Assembly (NCBI GenBank): GCA_046348365.1
Contig: JAXMEL010000004.1
Coordinates: 310,001-374,000, forward strand
Reading direction: 5' to 3'
Length of the DNA: 64,000 nucleotides
Origin: JAEUPI01 sp046348365
GTDB taxonomy: Bacteria; Pseudomonadota; Gammaproteobacteria; Burkholderiales; Burkholderiaceae_C
The notes under the pieces were generated by a model. It worked only from the letters and a program-made list of their open reading frames with translations, searched no databases and was not told the origin of the DNA. How positions within the stretch are numbered: position 1 is the stretch's first letter; each line of letters opens with the position of its first letter. Made by a program: the position numbers and the translations under genes. Shown piece after piece: positions 31,459 to 40,302 of this stretch.

Positions 31459-32000
31459 CCGATATCGGCGCAATGCACGCCGAACTGACCGCGTTGACGA
31501 TCTTCGAAGAAATGCTGCAACGTTTGTCGCACCGTGCGAAAGGCGATCTCGTCCCAGGGCACCTCGTGTTCGCGGAACAGCCGCGCCTCGATGGTCTCGG
31601 GGCCCGGGTTCAGCGCCGGCCCGAGCATGCGGGCGCGGTAGAACAGGTGCAGCTGCCCCACGCGCACCACGTTGAGCACCGTGAACAATCCCTCGAGTTC
31701 GATCTGCGCGCCGGCTTCCTCGTCGGTCTCGCGCAGCGCGCCGGCCTCGGTCGACTCACCGAGTTCGAGAAAGCCCGCGGGCAGCGTCCACAGCCCGTAG
31801 CGCGGCTCGATGTTGCGACGGCACAGCAGCACCTGATCTCCCCAGACGGGTACGGTCCCCACCACGTTGAGCGGGTTCTCGTAGTGAATCTCGCCGCAGG
31901 CGGCACACACCGCGCGTTCGCGGTTGTCGTCGGCGGGCACCCGGTAGTCGACCGCCGTCCCGCACGCACGACAGTGCTTGATGCGTCGCCCTGGCAGCAT
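31455..32000 (-). CDS. Nudix hydrolase with N-terminal zinc ribbon
   Basis: Predicted 181-residue Nudix pyrophosphatase. An N-terminal zinc ribbon has two Cys pairs (CRACG and CAACG, about residues 10-37). It is followed by NPLNVVGTVPVWGDQVLLCRR and a complete Nudix box, GFLELGESTEAGALRETDEEAG, with the REx2EE metal-binding core intact. This type is related to the NADH-pyrophosphatase zinc-ribbon group, but the substrate cannot be deduced. It is the first gene of a minus-strand unit: its stop overlaps the ABC exporter start by ATGA. The functional link with adhesin export is unexplained; simple promoter sharing is possible. It is divergent from the FAH-family gene. Confidence 0.88.
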   Translation of the reverse strand: MLPGRRIKHCRACGTAVDYRVPADDNRERAVCAACGEIHYENPLNVVGTVPVWGDQVLLCRRNIEPRYGLWTLPAGFLELGESTEAGALRETDEEAGAQIELEGLFTVLNVVRVGQLHLFYRARMLGPALNPGPETIEARLFREHEVPWDEIAFRTVRQTLQHFFEDRQRGQFGVHCADIG

Positions 32001-32075
32001 GGAGCGGGCAGTTTAGCGCCGGGTAACCGCGTAACATCGCCGCTCTCCCACGAGGCAGCCACAGACGAGCCAACC

Positions 32076-32768
32076 ATGACTTATGTCTTCAATCCCGCAC
32101 CGCAGGCTGTGGTGCCCACGCAAGACGGACGCGAGTTCCCCGTGCACCGCGTGTACTGCGTCGGCCGCAACTACGTGGAGCACGCGAAGGAGATGGGCTT
32201 CTCGGGCCGCGAGCCGCCGTTCTTCTTCCTCAAGCCGGTCGACGCGGTGGTGCCGGTGGCCGAAGGCCAGACCGGCCAGATCGAGTACCCCAGCCTCACC
32301 AAGGACTTCCACCACGAGATCGAACTGGTGGTGGCCATCGGCACCGGCGGGCGCAACATCGCGGCCGCCGACGCGGCGAAGCACATCTGGGGCTATGGCG
32401 TGGGCCTCGACATGACGCGCCGCGACCTGCAGGGCGAGATGAAGAAGCAGGGCCGCCCCTGGTGCATCGGCAAGGCCTTCGAGCAGAGCGCGCCGATCGG
32501 GGTGCTGCGCGCGAGGAGCGCCACCGGCGAGCTGACGAAGGGCGCCATCACGCTGAAGGTCAACGGCGAGGTGCGCCAGAAGGGCGATCTGTCGCAGCTG
32601 ATCTGGAACGTCAACGAGACGATCGAGCATCTGTCGAAGGCGTGGACGCTGCAGCCCGGCGACCTGATCTACACCGGCACGCCCGCCGGCGTGGGCGCCG
32701 TGGCGCGCGGCGACGTGATGGAAGGTGCGATCGAAGGCCTCGGCACGCTGAAGGTGCGCGTGGCCTGA
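32076..32768 (+). CDS. Fumarylacetoacetate hydrolase-family protein (fumarylpyruvate hydrolase-like)
   Basis: 230-residue FAH-fold hydrolase that would cleave a C-C bond in a dicarbonyl acid from aromatic breakdown. Family signs are VYCVGRNYVEHAKEMG, PPFFFLKPVDAVVP, the metal-ligand segment DFHHEIELVVAIG, WGYGVGLDMTRRDLQ and the C-terminal GDLIYTGTPAGVGAV. Start ATG 32076 gives a protein collinear with NagK-type fumarylpyruvate hydrolases. The next gene is a zeta-class GST isomerase, the usual partner in the gentisate (maleylpyruvate to fumarylpyruvate) or homogentisate pathway. No ring-cleaving dioxygenase gene is visible here, so which acid is used remains open. Confidence 0.88.
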   Translation: MTYVFNPAPQAVVPTQDGREFPVHRVYCVGRNYVEHAKEMGFSGREPPFFFLKPVDAVVPVAEGQTGQIEYPSLTKDFHHEIELVVAIGTGGRNIAAADAAKHIWGYGVGLDMTRRDLQGEMKKQGRPWCIGKAFEQSAPIGVLRARSATGELTKGAITLKVNGEVRQKGDLSQLIWNVNETIEHLSKAWTLQPGDLIYTGTPAGVGAVARGDVMEGAIEGLGTLKVRVA

Positions 32769-32786
32769 GGCGCGCAGGAGGCGGCG

Positions 32787-33419
32787 ATGGAGCTGTACAA
32801 CTACTACCGCTCGTCGGCCTCGTACCGCGTGCGCATCGCGCTCGCGCTCAAGGGGCTGGCCTACGAATACAAGAGCGTGCACCTGGCCAAGGACGAGCAC
32901 TTCAACGAAAGCTATGCCGCGGTGTCGGCGGCGCGGCTCGTGCCGCTGCTCAAGGACGGCAGCAGCGTGCTCACGCAGTCGCTGGCGATCATCGAGTACC
33001 TCGACGAGACGCACCCGAAGCCGCCGCTGCTGCCCAAGGCCGCGGTCGAGCGCGCTCGCGTGCGCGCGCTGGCGCTCGACGTGGCCTGCGAGATCCACCC
33101 GCTCAACAACCTGCGCGTGCTGCGCTACCTGACGCGCGACCTCAAGTTGAGCGAAGACGACAAGAACCGCTGGTATCGGCACTGGGTGGAGTCGGGGCTC
33201 GAGGTCGTCGAGCGCCAGCTCGCCGCGGCGCCCGCCACCTTCTGCCACGGCCAGACGCCCACCATCGCCGACTGCTGCCTGGTGCCGCAGATCTTCAACG
33301 CGCGCCGCTTCGACTGCCGCACCGACCATGTGCCGAATGTGATGCGCGTGTTCGACGCCTGCATGAAGCTCGACGCGTTCGCGAAGACCCAGCCGTCGGC
33401 GTGCCCCGACGCGGAGTGA
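32787..33419 (+). CDS. maiA: Maleylacetoacetate/maleylpyruvate isomerase, zeta-class GST
   Basis: Glutathione-dependent cis-trans isomerase of 210 residues. The zeta-class signature SSASYRVRIALALKG is at 9-23, the thioredoxin-fold glutathione site LTQSLAIIEYLDE at about 69-81, and the all-helical domain includes LDVACEIHPLNNLRVLRYL and the TIADCCLVPQIFNARRF capping motif. A GCAGGAGG ribosome-binding site precedes the ATG. It lies 18 bases after the FAH-family hydrolase, its expected pathway partner. The stop overlaps the GTG start of pgeF (GTGA). Maleylacetoacetate and maleylpyruvate isomerases cannot be separated by eye, so the symbol is used in the broad sense. Confidence 0.9.
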   Translation: MELYNYYRSSASYRVRIALALKGLAYEYKSVHLAKDEHFNESYAAVSAARLVPLLKDGSSVLTQSLAIIEYLDETHPKPPLLPKAAVERARVRALALDVACEIHPLNNLRVLRYLTRDLKLSEDDKNRWYRHWVESGLEVVERQLAAAPATFCHGQTPTIADCCLVPQIFNARRFDCRTDHVPNVMRVFDACMKLDAFAKTQPSACPDAE

Positions 33420-34183
33420 GCGACGCGTTCATCCGCCCCGAGTGGGCCGCATCGCCGCGCGTGCGCGCGCTGATGAGCACGCGCGTCGGCGGCGTGAGCC
33501 GGGCGCCATTCGACAGCTTCAATCTCGGCTTCGCCGCCGGTGACGACCCCGCTGCCGTGCAGGCCAACCGCGAGCGACTGGCCGAGGCCATCGGTGCGCA
33601 GCCGGTGTTCCTGAAGCAGGTGCATGGCGCCGGCGTGGTGCACTTGCGCGCCGCGCAGCCGTTCGACCAGCCTCCGGCGGCCGATGCCAGCTTCACCACC
33701 GAGCCCGGCATCGCGTGCTGCGTGCTGCTGGCCGACTGCATGCCGGTGCTGATCGCCGCGCCCGAGGGCCGTGCCGTGGCTGCGGCGCATGCCGGCTGGC
33801 GCGGCCTCGCGCTCGGTGTCGTGGAGGCCGCTGCGACGGCGGTGTGCGAGGCGGCGTCGTGCACGCCGGCCGACCTGGAGCTGTGGCTCGGCCCGTGCAT
33901 CGGGCCGCGCGAGTTCGAAGTCGGGGCCGATGTGCTGCAGGCCTTCGGCGCCGAGCCATCGCCGCGCGACCAGCCGCGCTTCGCATGGGCGCCGCGCGCA
34001 GATGGCGCTGCGCGTTGGCGCGCCGACCTCGTCGGCCTGGCGCGCGACCGCTCGCGGCGCTTCGGCGTCGTGCGCGTCAGCGGCGGCCGCTGGTGCACGG
34101 TCGAAGACCGTTCACGCTTCTTCTCGTTCCGGCGCGACGGCGTCACCGGCCGCATGGCGGCCGCGGTCTGCATCCGCGATTGA
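33416..34183 (+). CDS. pgeF: Peptidoglycan editing factor PgeF / YfiH-type copper-dependent purine phosphorylase family
   Basis: Member of the multi-copper polyphenol oxidoreductase (YfiH/laccase-domain) family. Members remove misincorporated serine from peptidoglycan precursors or act on purine nucleosides. The metal site residues are visible: LKQVHGAGVV (His), LLADCMPVLI (Cys) and AAAHAGWRG (His), with the conserved GPCIGPREFEVG afterwards. The GTG at 33416 overlaps the maiA stop (GTGA) and gives 255 residues, typical of the family. It ends the small operon. The coupling to aromatic catabolism genes looks like a positional convenience rather than a pathway link. Confidence 0.9.
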   Translation: MSDAFIRPEWAASPRVRALMSTRVGGVSRAPFDSFNLGFAAGDDPAAVQANRERLAEAIGAQPVFLKQVHGAGVVHLRAAQPFDQPPAADASFTTEPGIACCVLLADCMPVLIAAPEGRAVAAAHAGWRGLALGVVEAAATAVCEAASCTPADLELWLGPCIGPREFEVGADVLQAFGAEPSPRDQPRFAWAPRADGAARWRADLVGLARDRSRRFGVVRVSGGRWCTVEDRSRFFSFRRDGVTGRMAAAVCIRD

Positions 34184-34363
34184 GCGCGCGCGGTGCGGCG
34201 CGGTCGCGTGAGTCGCGTCGTTTCACAATACGGATCAACAAACCAATTAGCGAAATCCCGGTCAAGATACGGTAAGCTAGCGCCGGTACAAATCCACGCA
34301 TCAACATCGCAGCTGCCCCGGCCTCGCGCGCGGTGTCGGGCCTCGAGCACAGGAGACATCCGC
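34184..34363 (+). promoter_or_regulatory. AT-richer leader/promoter region of phaCAB
   Basis: A 180-base gap before phaC. It holds a markedly AT-rich patch (about 34219-34280, TTTCACAATACGGATCAAC followed by CAATTAGCGAAATCCCGG) in otherwise very GC-rich DNA, the likely promoter area. I cannot pick a convincing -35/-10 pair. An AGGAG ribosome-binding site at 34351-34355 lies 8 bases before the phaC GTG. Confidence 0.4.
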
Positions 34364-36070
34364 GTGAAGGCGAAGCCCGCTTCCCAGGCCCCAGAGTCGT
34401 CCGACAGCGCCCGCGCCCTCGGCGCCGCCATGGGCGACATCTGGAAGTCGATGGCCGGGTTGAACCTGCCGATGCAGGCCGTGGCGGGCCTGCAGGGCGA
34501 CTACCTCAAGCAGGCCACCGACCTGTGGAACCAGACCCTGCTGCGCCTGCACGTCGACGGCGAGGGCGCCGCACCCGCGGCGCAGCCGCTGGCCGACCGC
34601 CGCTTCGCGGCGCAGGAATGGGCCACCACTCCCGCCGCGGCCTACACCGCGCAGATGTACCTGCTCAACGCGCGCACGCTGATTCAGCTCGCCGAGGCGG
34701 TGCAGGGCGACGAGAAGACCAAGGCGCGCGTGCGCTTCGCCGTGCAGCAGTGGATCGACGCGGTGAGCCCGGCGAACTTTCTCGCGCTCAACCCCGAGGC
34801 GCAGCGCAAGGCGCTCGACACCCAGGGCGAGAGCATCGCCGCGGGCCTGCGCCAGCTGTGGCACGACGTGCAGCAGGGCCAGGTTTCGCAGACCGACACC
34901 CAGGTGTTCGAGGTCGGCCGCAACGTGGCCACCACCGAGGGCACGGTGGTGTTCGAGAACGAGCTGATCCAGCTCATCGAGTACAAGCCGCTGACCAGGC
35001 AGATCCATGAGCTGCCGGTGCTGTTCGTGCCGCCGTGCATCAACAAGTACTACATCATGGATCTGCAGCCCGACAACTCGCTGATCCGCTACACGGTCGA
35101 GCAGGGCCACCGCGTGTTCGTCATCAGCTGGCGCAACCCCGACGCCAGCCTGGTGCACAAGACCTGGGACGACTACATCACCGAAGGCCCGCTGAAGGCG
35201 ATCGAGGTGGTGCGCGCCATCACCGGCAAGAAGCGCTTCAACATGCTGGGCTTCTGCGTCGGCGGCACCATCATCGCCACCGCGCTCGCGGTGCTGGCCG
35301 CGCGCGGCGAGCAGGCGGCCACGTCGCTGACGCTGCTGACCACGCTGCTCGACTTCGAGCACACCGGCATCCTCGACGTCTTCGTCGACGAGCCGTCGGT
35401 GCAGCTGCGCGAGATGACGATCGGCGAGCAATCACCCAGCGGCCCCGGCCTGCTCAAGGGCAAGGAGCTGGCCACCACCTTCAGCTTCCTGCGCCCGAAC
35501 GACCTGGTGTGGAACTACGTGGTGGGCAACTACCTCAAGGGCGAAGCTCCGCCGCCGTTCGACCTGCTGTACTGGAACGGCGACGCCACCAACCTGCCGG
35601 GCCCCATGTACTGCTGGTACCTGCGCCACACCTATTTGCAGAACGACCTCGCCAAGCCGGGCCGGCTCACGGTGTGCGGCGAGAAGGTCGACCTCGGCGC
35701 GATCGAGGCGCCGGTGTTCATCTACGCCTCGCGCGAGGACCACATCGTGCCGTGGACCGCGGCCTACGCCTCGACGCGCATCATGAAGGGCCGCAGGCGC
35801 TTCGTGCTCGGCGCCTCGGGCCATATCGCCGGCGTGATCAACCCGCCGAGCAAGAACAAGCGCAACTACTGGATCAACGACAAGCTGCCCGCCACGCACC
35901 AGGCCTGGTTCGACGGCGCCACCGAGAAGCCCGGCAGCTGGTGGACCGATTGGTCGCACTGGCTCGGCAGCCACGCCGGCAAGAAGATCGCCGCGCCCGG
36001 CGCGCCAGGCAACCGCAGCTACAAGCCGATCGAACCCGCGCCCGGCCGCTACGTGAAGGCCAAGGCCTGA
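34364..36070 (+). CDS. phaC: Class I polyhydroxyalkanoate synthase
   Basis: Polymerises (R)-3-hydroxybutyryl-CoA into PHB at the granule surface. 568 residues from the GTG at 34364, chosen because AGGAG lies 8 bases upstream and the downstream sequence is collinear with class I synthases. The N-terminal domain ends near residue 190. The alpha/beta-hydrolase core contains the modified lipase box GFCVGGT with nucleophile Cys298, Asp459 in REDHIVPW and His487 in SGHIAGVINPP. NYYIMDLQPDNS-like and WRNPDASLVHKTWDDYI stretches are typical. The gene is followed by phaA (39-base gap) and phaB in the classical phaCAB order. No phasin or PhaR regulator gene is visible within the window. Confidence 0.96.
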   Translation: MKAKPASQAPESSDSARALGAAMGDIWKSMAGLNLPMQAVAGLQGDYLKQATDLWNQTLLRLHVDGEGAAPAAQPLADRRFAAQEWATTPAAAYTAQMYLLNARTLIQLAEAVQGDEKTKARVRFAVQQWIDAVSPANFLALNPEAQRKALDTQGESIAAGLRQLWHDVQQGQVSQTDTQVFEVGRNVATTEGTVVFENELIQLIEYKPLTRQIHELPVLFVPPCINKYYIMDLQPDNSLIRYTVEQGHRVFVISWRNPDASLVHKTWDDYITEGPLKAIEVVRAITGKKRFNMLGFCVGGTIIATALAVLAARGEQAATSLTLLTTLLDFEHTGILDVFVDEPSVQLREMTIGEQSPSGPGLLKGKELATTFSFLRPNDLVWNYVVGNYLKGEAPPPFDLLYWNGDATNLPGPMYCWYLRHTYLQNDLAKPGRLTVCGEKVDLGAIEAPVFIYASREDHIVPWTAAYASTRIMKGRRRFVLGASGHIAGVINPPSKNKRNYWINDKLPATHQAWFDGATEKPGSWWTDWSHWLGSHAGKKIAAPGAPGNRSYKPIEPAPGRYVKAKA

Positions 36071-36109
36071 GCGGCCGACTCACCACCCGACACCCCACAG
36101 GAGACTTCC

Positions 36110-37288
<1,179 letters not shown>

Positions 37289-37405
37289 AGCGCGCTGATC
37301 ACACGCAATCCATTTGGGACGAGGCTGCGGGCGAACCCGCTTGACCGGGCGCGAGACCAGGCACAAGCTGACCGCGTTCACCACGAGACATCAAGGAGCG
37401 AGCAC

Positions 37406-38143
37406 ATGGGACAACGAGTGGCGTACGTGACGGGCGGCATGGGCGGGATCGGCACCGCGATCTGCCATCGCCTGCACAAGGAAGGGTTCAAGGTCATCGC
37501 CGGCTGCGGCCCCACGCGTGACTTCGACAAGTGGCTCGGCGAGCAGAAGGCGCTGGGCTTCACGTTCTACGCCTCGGTGGGCAACGTGGCCGACTGGGAT
37601 TCCACCGTGCAGGCCTTCAGCAAGGCGATCGGCGAGCACGGCGCGATCGACGTGCTGGTCAACAACGCCGGCATCACGCGCGACCGCATGTTCGTGAAGA
37701 TGACGCGCGACGACTGGGACGCGGTGATCTCCACCAACCTCACCAGCATGTTCAACGTCACCAAGCAGGTGGTGCCGGGCATGCTCGAGAAGGGCTGGGG
37801 CCGCATCATCCAGATCTCGTCGGTCAACGGCGAGAAGGGCCAAGCCGGCCAGACCAACTACTCGGCGGCCAAGGCCGGCATGCACGGCTTCACGATGGCG
37901 CTGGCGCAGGAGCTGGCCAGCAAGGGCGTGACGGTCAACACCGTGAGCCCGGGCTACATCGGCACCGACATGGTCAAGGCCATCAAGCCCGAGATCCTCG
38001 AGAAGATCGTCGGCACGATCCCCGTGAAGCGCCTCGGCTCGCCGGAGGAGATCGGCTCCATCGTCGCCTGGCTCGCGGGCGACGATTCGGGCTTCACCAC
38101 CGGCGCAGATTTCTCGTGCAACGGTGGTCTCCACATGGGATGA
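37406..38143 (+). CDS. phaB: Acetoacetyl-CoA reductase
   Basis: NADPH-dependent short-chain dehydrogenase that reduces acetoacetyl-CoA to (R)-3-hydroxybutyryl-CoA. 245 residues. The Rossmann motif is VTGGMGGIGTAIC, the NNAG motif DVLVNNAGITRD, and the catalytic Ser-Tyr-Lys is seen in ISSVNGEKGQAGQTNYSAAKAG; the end NGGLHMG is typical of PhaB. A CAAGGAGCG ribosome-binding site precedes the ATG. A 117-base gap separates it from phaA with no clear terminator, so phaCAB is probably one transcript ending at the hairpin just downstream. Confidence 0.96.
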   Translation: MGQRVAYVTGGMGGIGTAICHRLHKEGFKVIAGCGPTRDFDKWLGEQKALGFTFYASVGNVADWDSTVQAFSKAIGEHGAIDVLVNNAGITRDRMFVKMTRDDWDAVISTNLTSMFNVTKQVVPGMLEKGWGRIIQISSVNGEKGQAGQTNYSAAKAGMHGFTMALAQELASKGVTVNTVSPGYIGTDMVKAIKPEILEKIVGTIPVKRLGSPEEIGSIVAWLAGDDSGFTTGADFSCNGGLHMG

Positions 38144-38165
38144 GGCACCGCCTCGTCAGCGGAAG

Positions 38166-38195
38166 AGGCCGGCGCGATGCCGGCCTTCTTCTTTC
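38166..38195 (+). terminator. Rho-independent terminator of phaCAB
   Basis: Perfect eight-base stem AGGCCGGC (38166-38173) / GCCGGCCT (38179-38186) with a GCGAT loop, followed by TCTTCTTTC. The flanking GAAG/CTTC can extend the stem with one bulge. It lies between the convergent ends of phaB and the DUF2788 gene and may serve both strands. Confidence 0.75.
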
Positions 38196-38406
38196 ATGAG
38201 CCGCCGATGAAGAGCTTGATGATGCCCTTGGCCACGAAGCCGAGCAGCCCGAAGCCGAGCGCGAGGAACAGCACGAAGGTGCCGAACCTGCCGGCCTTCG
38301 ATTCGCGCGCCAGCTGCCAGATGATGAACACCATGTACAGCATGAACGCGCCCACGCCGAAGGTGAGCCCGAAGTTGGCGATCTGTTCTTCGGTGAGGCC
38401 GAACAT
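38194..38406 (-). CDS. DUF2788 family small membrane protein
   Basis: 70-residue inner-membrane protein with two predicted helices (about 12-32, GLTFGVGAFMLYMVFIIWQLA, and about 43-65, TFVLFLALGFGLLGFVAKGII) and a short basic loop ARESKAGRFG between them. The N-terminal MFGLTEEQIANFG matches the DUF2788 family I know from betaproteobacteria, whose function is not established. It is transcribed after the DUF2189 gene (12-base gap), so the two may work or simply be expressed together. Confidence 0.85.
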   Translation of the reverse strand: MFGLTEEQIANFGLTFGVGAFMLYMVFIIWQLARESKAGRFGTFVLFLALGFGLLGFVAKGIIKLFIGGS

Positions 38407-38418
38407 GGCGCGCTCGAT

Positions 38419-39204
38419 TCAGTCTTCCGGCGGCGCGATCAACGCGCGATAGGCATGCCAGCTCGCATGCGCGAGCCACGGCGCCACCAGCACGAGGCCG
38501 ACGCCGGTGGCCAGCCCCACGCCGGCCAGCGCCATCAGCATCGCGCCCCACAGCGCCAGCGGCGCGGGGTTGGCCAGCACGCAGCGCCAGCTCGTGAGCA
38601 CCGCGCCCCACACGCCGATCGAGCGGTCGAGCAGCAGCGGGATCGACACCACGCTCGACGCGTATACCGGCGCCGCCATCGCGCCGCCGAGCGCGAGCCA
38701 CAGCTCGAACAGCCACGAATGCTCCGAGATCACCACCATGCGGATGAAATCCAGCGGCGTCTTCACGTGGCCTGCGGCGAGCGTGGTGATCAGCGACGCC
38801 GACGTCAGCACCCAGACCGTGCCCGCGGCCGACAGCATCACGCCGAACACCACCAGGCGATGGTCCTGCGGGATCCAGCTGCGCAGCGCCGTGGCCAGCG
38901 TCGCCGGCTCGCTGCGCTCGAGCGCGCGCGACACGGCGTACAGGCCCGTGACCGCCAGCGGCCCCATCAGCAGGAAGCCGCTGAACGCGCCGGCGAGGAA
39001 CCAGAAATGCTCGCGCGCCACCGCCAGCAGCACCGCGCCGAACAGCGTGAGCGCGAGGCCGTGCACGAGGCCCGGCACGGGCGCGCGCGTGAAGTCGCGC
39101 CAGCCCAGCGCGAGCCAGCGCAGCGGCTCGTCGAGTTCGACCTCGCGCACTTTGTAGCGATGCGATGCGATCAAGGAAGCGCTTTCGGGCATGGCTCGGC
39201 TCAT
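38419..39204 (-). CDS. DUF2189 family integral membrane protein
   Basis: 261-residue membrane protein. After a short cytoplasmic N-terminus come the family stretch VREVELDEPLRWLALGWRDFTRAPVPGLVHG and about six hydrophobic helices (for example LALTLFGAVLLAVARE, GAFSGFLLMGPLAVTGLYAVS, LVVFGVMLSAAGTVWVLTSA, ALWGAMLMALAGVGLATGVGLVLVAP). This fits DUF2189, whose members often lie near cytochrome-oxidase or respiratory genes but whose role is not established. The ATG at 39204 is used; ATG 39192 is an alternative. No catalytic motif is evident. Confidence 0.85.
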   Translation of the reverse strand: MSRAMPESASLIASHRYKVREVELDEPLRWLALGWRDFTRAPVPGLVHGLALTLFGAVLLAVAREHFWFLAGAFSGFLLMGPLAVTGLYAVSRALERSEPATLATALRSWIPQDHRLVVFGVMLSAAGTVWVLTSASLITTLAAGHVKTPLDFIRMVVISEHSWLFELWLALGGAMAAPVYASSVVSIPLLLDRSIGVWGAVLTSWRCVLANPAPLALWGAMLMALAGVGLATGVGLVLVAPWLAHASWHAYRALIAPPED

Positions 39205-39246
39205 CTTCGTTGCGCCGCGCGACGCGCGACTTGAGGGGTATCAAGC

Positions 39247-40302
39247 CTATCCGGCCAACGCGCGCGCCGCCCGCGCCAGCGTGGCCGGGCCGCCGTCGGC
39301 CAGCTCCACCACCGGCGCCTCGGCCAGGCCGGCGAAGTGGCGCGACATCGAGCGTTCGTACAGCGGGTCGTAGTGCTCGGCCATCAGCCGCGCGAACAGC
39401 TCGGCCCATTGGCCCGCGCGGGCCATCGCCTGCCACTGCTGCACGCGCTCGCGGCCGCGCAGGTCGACGAGCGCGTCGAGCAGCTTGCAGAAGCCCTCCA
39501 CGTCGCGCGCGAAGAAGCCGTATTCGTCGAGCAGCAGCTGCGTGCGCGCGGCGTCGCCCATCTGCACGCGCAGGCAGCGGCCGTGCTCGCGCATGCGCTG
39601 CACCAGCGCCTCGGGCAGCTGCAGCGAGCCGACCTTTTTGCTCTCGCTTTCGACGAACACCGGCCGCGCCGGGTCGAGCGCGCGCAGCGCGCTCCACAGC
39701 GCGGTGTCGAAGGCCTTCTGCGACGGCTGCGGCGTGCCGGGCAGGCCGCCCAGCACCGAGCCGCGGTGGCAGGCGATGCCTTCGAGGTCGAGCACCTGCG
39801 CGCCGGCCTCGCCCAGCGCCTGCAGCAGCCGCGTCTTGCCGCTGCCGGTGCGGCCGGCGAGCACACGGTAGTCGAACCGCGTCGGCAGCTCGGCGAGCTG
39901 CGCGCGCACCAGCGCGCGGAAGCCCTTGTAGCCGCCTTGCAGCTGCGCCGTGCGAAACCCGATCTGCCCGAGGAACCAGGCCATCGCGCCCGAGCGCTGC
40001 CCGCCGCGCCAGCAGTACACCAGCGGCTGCCACTCGCGCGGCAGCCCCTGCACGTGGCGCTCGATGTGCGCGGCGATGTTGCGCGCCACCAGCGCCGCGC
40101 CGACCTGTCGCGCCGCCAGCGGCGAGGTCTGCACGTACAGCGTACCGACGCGCGCGCGCTCCGCGTCATCGAGCACCGGCCAGTTCACCGCGCCGGGCAG
40201 ATGGTCGTCGGCAAACTCCGACGGCGAGCGCACGTCGACGATGGCATCGAAGCGCTCGAGCGCGGCCACCGCGTCGGCCGCGCCGATGAGCCTGGGCGTC
40301 AT
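39247..40302 (-). CDS. mnmH: tRNA 2-selenouridine synthase
   Basis: MnmH (SelU/YbbB) replaces the sulfur of 2-thiouridine at the tRNA wobble position with selenium, using selenophosphate and a geranylated intermediate. The N-terminal rhodanese domain (about 1-125) carries the catalytic Cys97 in VYCWRGGQRS. The C-terminal P-loop domain has AGRTGSGKT (Walker A) and DLEGIACHRGSVLGG. Its 351 residues are standard. Its ATG overlaps the glnD stop (ATGA). Selenophosphate synthase (selD) is not in the window; activity would need it elsewhere in the genome. Confidence 0.93.
   Translation of the reverse strand: MTPRLIGAADAVAALERFDAIVDVRSPSEFADDHLPGAVNWPVLDDAERARVGTLYVQTSPLAARQVGAALVARNIAAHIERHVQGLPREWQPLVYCWRGGQRSGAMAWFLGQIGFRTAQLQGGYKGFRALVRAQLAELPTRFDYRVLAGRTGSGKTRLLQALGEAGAQVLDLEGIACHRGSVLGGLPGTPQPSQKAFDTALWSALRALDPARPVFVESESKKVGSLQLPEALVQRMREHGRCLRVQMGDAARTQLLLDEYGFFARDVEGFCKLLDALVDLRGRERVQQWQAMARAGQWAELFARLMAEHYDPLYERSMSRHFAGLAEAPVVELADGGPATLARAARALAG

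Noticed and set aside
32076..34183. Complete gentisate or homogentisate degradation operon
   Set aside because: Only the isomerase and hydrolase are present; no ring-cleavage dioxygenase or regulator gene is in the window.
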